DNA of 5,536 nt, from NCBI GenBank assembly GCA_947589525.1, contig CANQAW010000121.1, forward strand, positions 1 through 5,536, given 5' to 3'. Shown here in pieces: positions 5,295 through 5,536 of the stretch (its first letter is position 1; every line of letters begins with the position of its first letter). The DNA is from Candidatus Gastranaerophilales bacterium. Lineage in GTDB: Bacteria; Cyanobacteriota; Vampirovibrionia; Gastranaerophilales; Gastranaerophilaceae. The notes beneath the pieces were generated by a model. It saw only the letters and a list, made by a program, of their open reading frames with translations, had not been told where the DNA came from and did no database searches. Made by a program: the position numbers and the translations under genes.

Positions 5295-5426
5295 TTATGC
5301 TGCATTTTTTAAGAAAATATATTTTTCTCCTTCCTCAAATTCAATGATTAAAGGAGTGTTATCTTTTGATTTTCTCCATTTTTCAATCTCTTTATTGATT
5401 TCTTCTTGCATATCTTGTTCTGACAT
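5295..5426 (-). CDS. Small minus-strand protein, unknown function
   Basis: This 43-residue reading frame is the only convincing minus-strand gene here. It runs from ATG (complement of 5424-5426) to TAA (complement of 5295-5297). A strong SD, AAAGGAGG (complement of 5431-5438), sits four bases upstream, and the bidirectional terminator follows directly. The protein is charged: a helical N-terminal half (SEQDMQEEINKEIEKWRKSK, residues 2-21), then a probable beta hairpin (TPLIIEFEEGEKYIFLKNAA, 24-43). I recognise no family. Opposite orientation to the late genes suggests separate control, for example early or lysogeny-linked expression. The SD and terminator placement make it more than a chance frame. 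Confidence 0.72.
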   Translation of the reverse strand: MSEQDMQEEINKEIEKWRKSKDNTPLIIEFEEGEKYIFLKNAA

Positions 5427-5520
5427 ATTGCCTCCTTTGTGCGTAATAATGACTTAATAAAAAATTTTGTGTATAATTTTAATGAGAAAATTACTCACAA
5501 AAATTTTGCTAAGGACATTA
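5427..5520. promoter_or_regulatory. Divergent control region with plus-strand promoter
   Basis: On the plus strand, ATGACT (5449-5454), 17 bases, then TATAAT (5472-5477) make a good sigma-70-type promoter firing out of the window; the expected start is near 5484. On the minus strand, promoter elements for the 43-residue gene are weaker: TAAAAT (complement of 5476-5481) could be a -10, and TTGTGA (complement of 5495-5500) lies at a poor distance for a -35. Nested inverted repeats, TTTTGTG (5465-5471) with CACAAAA (5497-5503) and TGAG (5483-5486) with CTCA (5494-5497), surround the promoter start and could be operator half-sites. Confidence 0.5.
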
Positions 5521-5536
5521 ATGTCCCTCACAAAAA
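5494..5536. repeat. Direct repeat pair and 14-bp palindrome at the window edge
   Basis: CTCACAAAAA occurs at 5494-5503 and again at 5527-5536, 33 bases apart. Between them is a perfect palindrome, GGACATTAATGTCC (5513-5526). The palindrome overlaps the SD and start codon of the next probable gene, so it could bind a repressor or fold over the ribosome site. The repeats are seen directly; their function is inferred, and the second copy may continue beyond the window. Confidence 0.45.
5521..5536 (+). CDS. Start of a plus-strand gene (partial, five codons)
   Basis: ATG at 5521 begins MSLTK and runs off the end. TAAGGA (5510-5515) is five bases before it, and the promoter-like ATGACT-17-TATAAT is correctly placed upstream with a leader of about 37 nt. 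Too short to identify; support comes only from the upstream signals. Confidence 0.4.

Noticed and set aside
1..5536. CRISPR array, tRNA or rRNA gene, insertion sequence ends or attachment site
   Set aside because: No regularly spaced repeats, cloverleaf-like sequence, transposase or flanking duplications were seen; the only long repeat pair is TR/VR.

Overview
The window is a piece of a tailed-phage or prophage genome. It carries a diversity-generating retroelement (DGR) inside the tail-fibre/receptor-binding region, followed by a probable lysis region. The DNA is AT-rich and tightly packed. Nearly all genes are on the plus strand, with gaps of a few bases or short overlaps, strong purine-rich Shine-Dalgarno sites (AAGGAGG, GGAGGAG, AAGGGGG) and TAA stops only. 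Clear SD sites argue against a Bacteroidetes host, but I cannot name the host from this sequence.

Region 1 (1-1323) holds the tail end of an upstream gene, then a 403-residue receptor-binding/tropism protein. That protein has a phage tail-fibre N-terminus and a C-type-lectin-like (Mtd/FGE-type) C-terminal domain. Its last part (1188-1300) is the variable repeat, VR. Region 2 (1324-1647) is non-coding and carries the 113-nt template repeat, TR (1374-1486). TR and VR differ at 8 positions, all of them adenines in TR, which is the signature of adenine-specific mutagenic retrohoming. TR is enclosed by a 13-bp inverted repeat (1353-1365 / 1524-1536), and a second hairpin lies just before the reverse transcriptase gene. 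Region 3 (1648-2967) encodes the DGR-type reverse transcriptase, with an intact YNDD catalytic motif and an unusual C-terminal extension. No separate Avd-like accessory gene is visible.

Region 4 (2977-3739) holds two small, translationally coupled genes that look like the uncharacterised companions of phage DGR/tail modules. Region 5 (3753-5226) holds a small predicted exported protein, a DUF1353-like protein, a one-TM coiled-coil holin/lysis-accessory-like protein and an M15-type peptidase with the expected His/Asp/His residues, probably the endolysin. Region 6 (5227-5536) holds a terminator shared by convergent genes, a 43-residue gene on the minus strand, and a promoter/operator-like segment. 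That segment probably drives a plus-strand gene whose first five codons end the window.

Together the genes suggest a phage that diversifies its adhesin: RNA from the TR region is copied by the reverse transcriptase with errors at A, and the cDNA replaces VR so that the tail tip can bind changed receptors. The DGR class is known. The less ordinary points are the complementary arms around TR, the RT extension with no visible Avd, and VR and TR 3' ends that are identical through the GC-rich initiation site.
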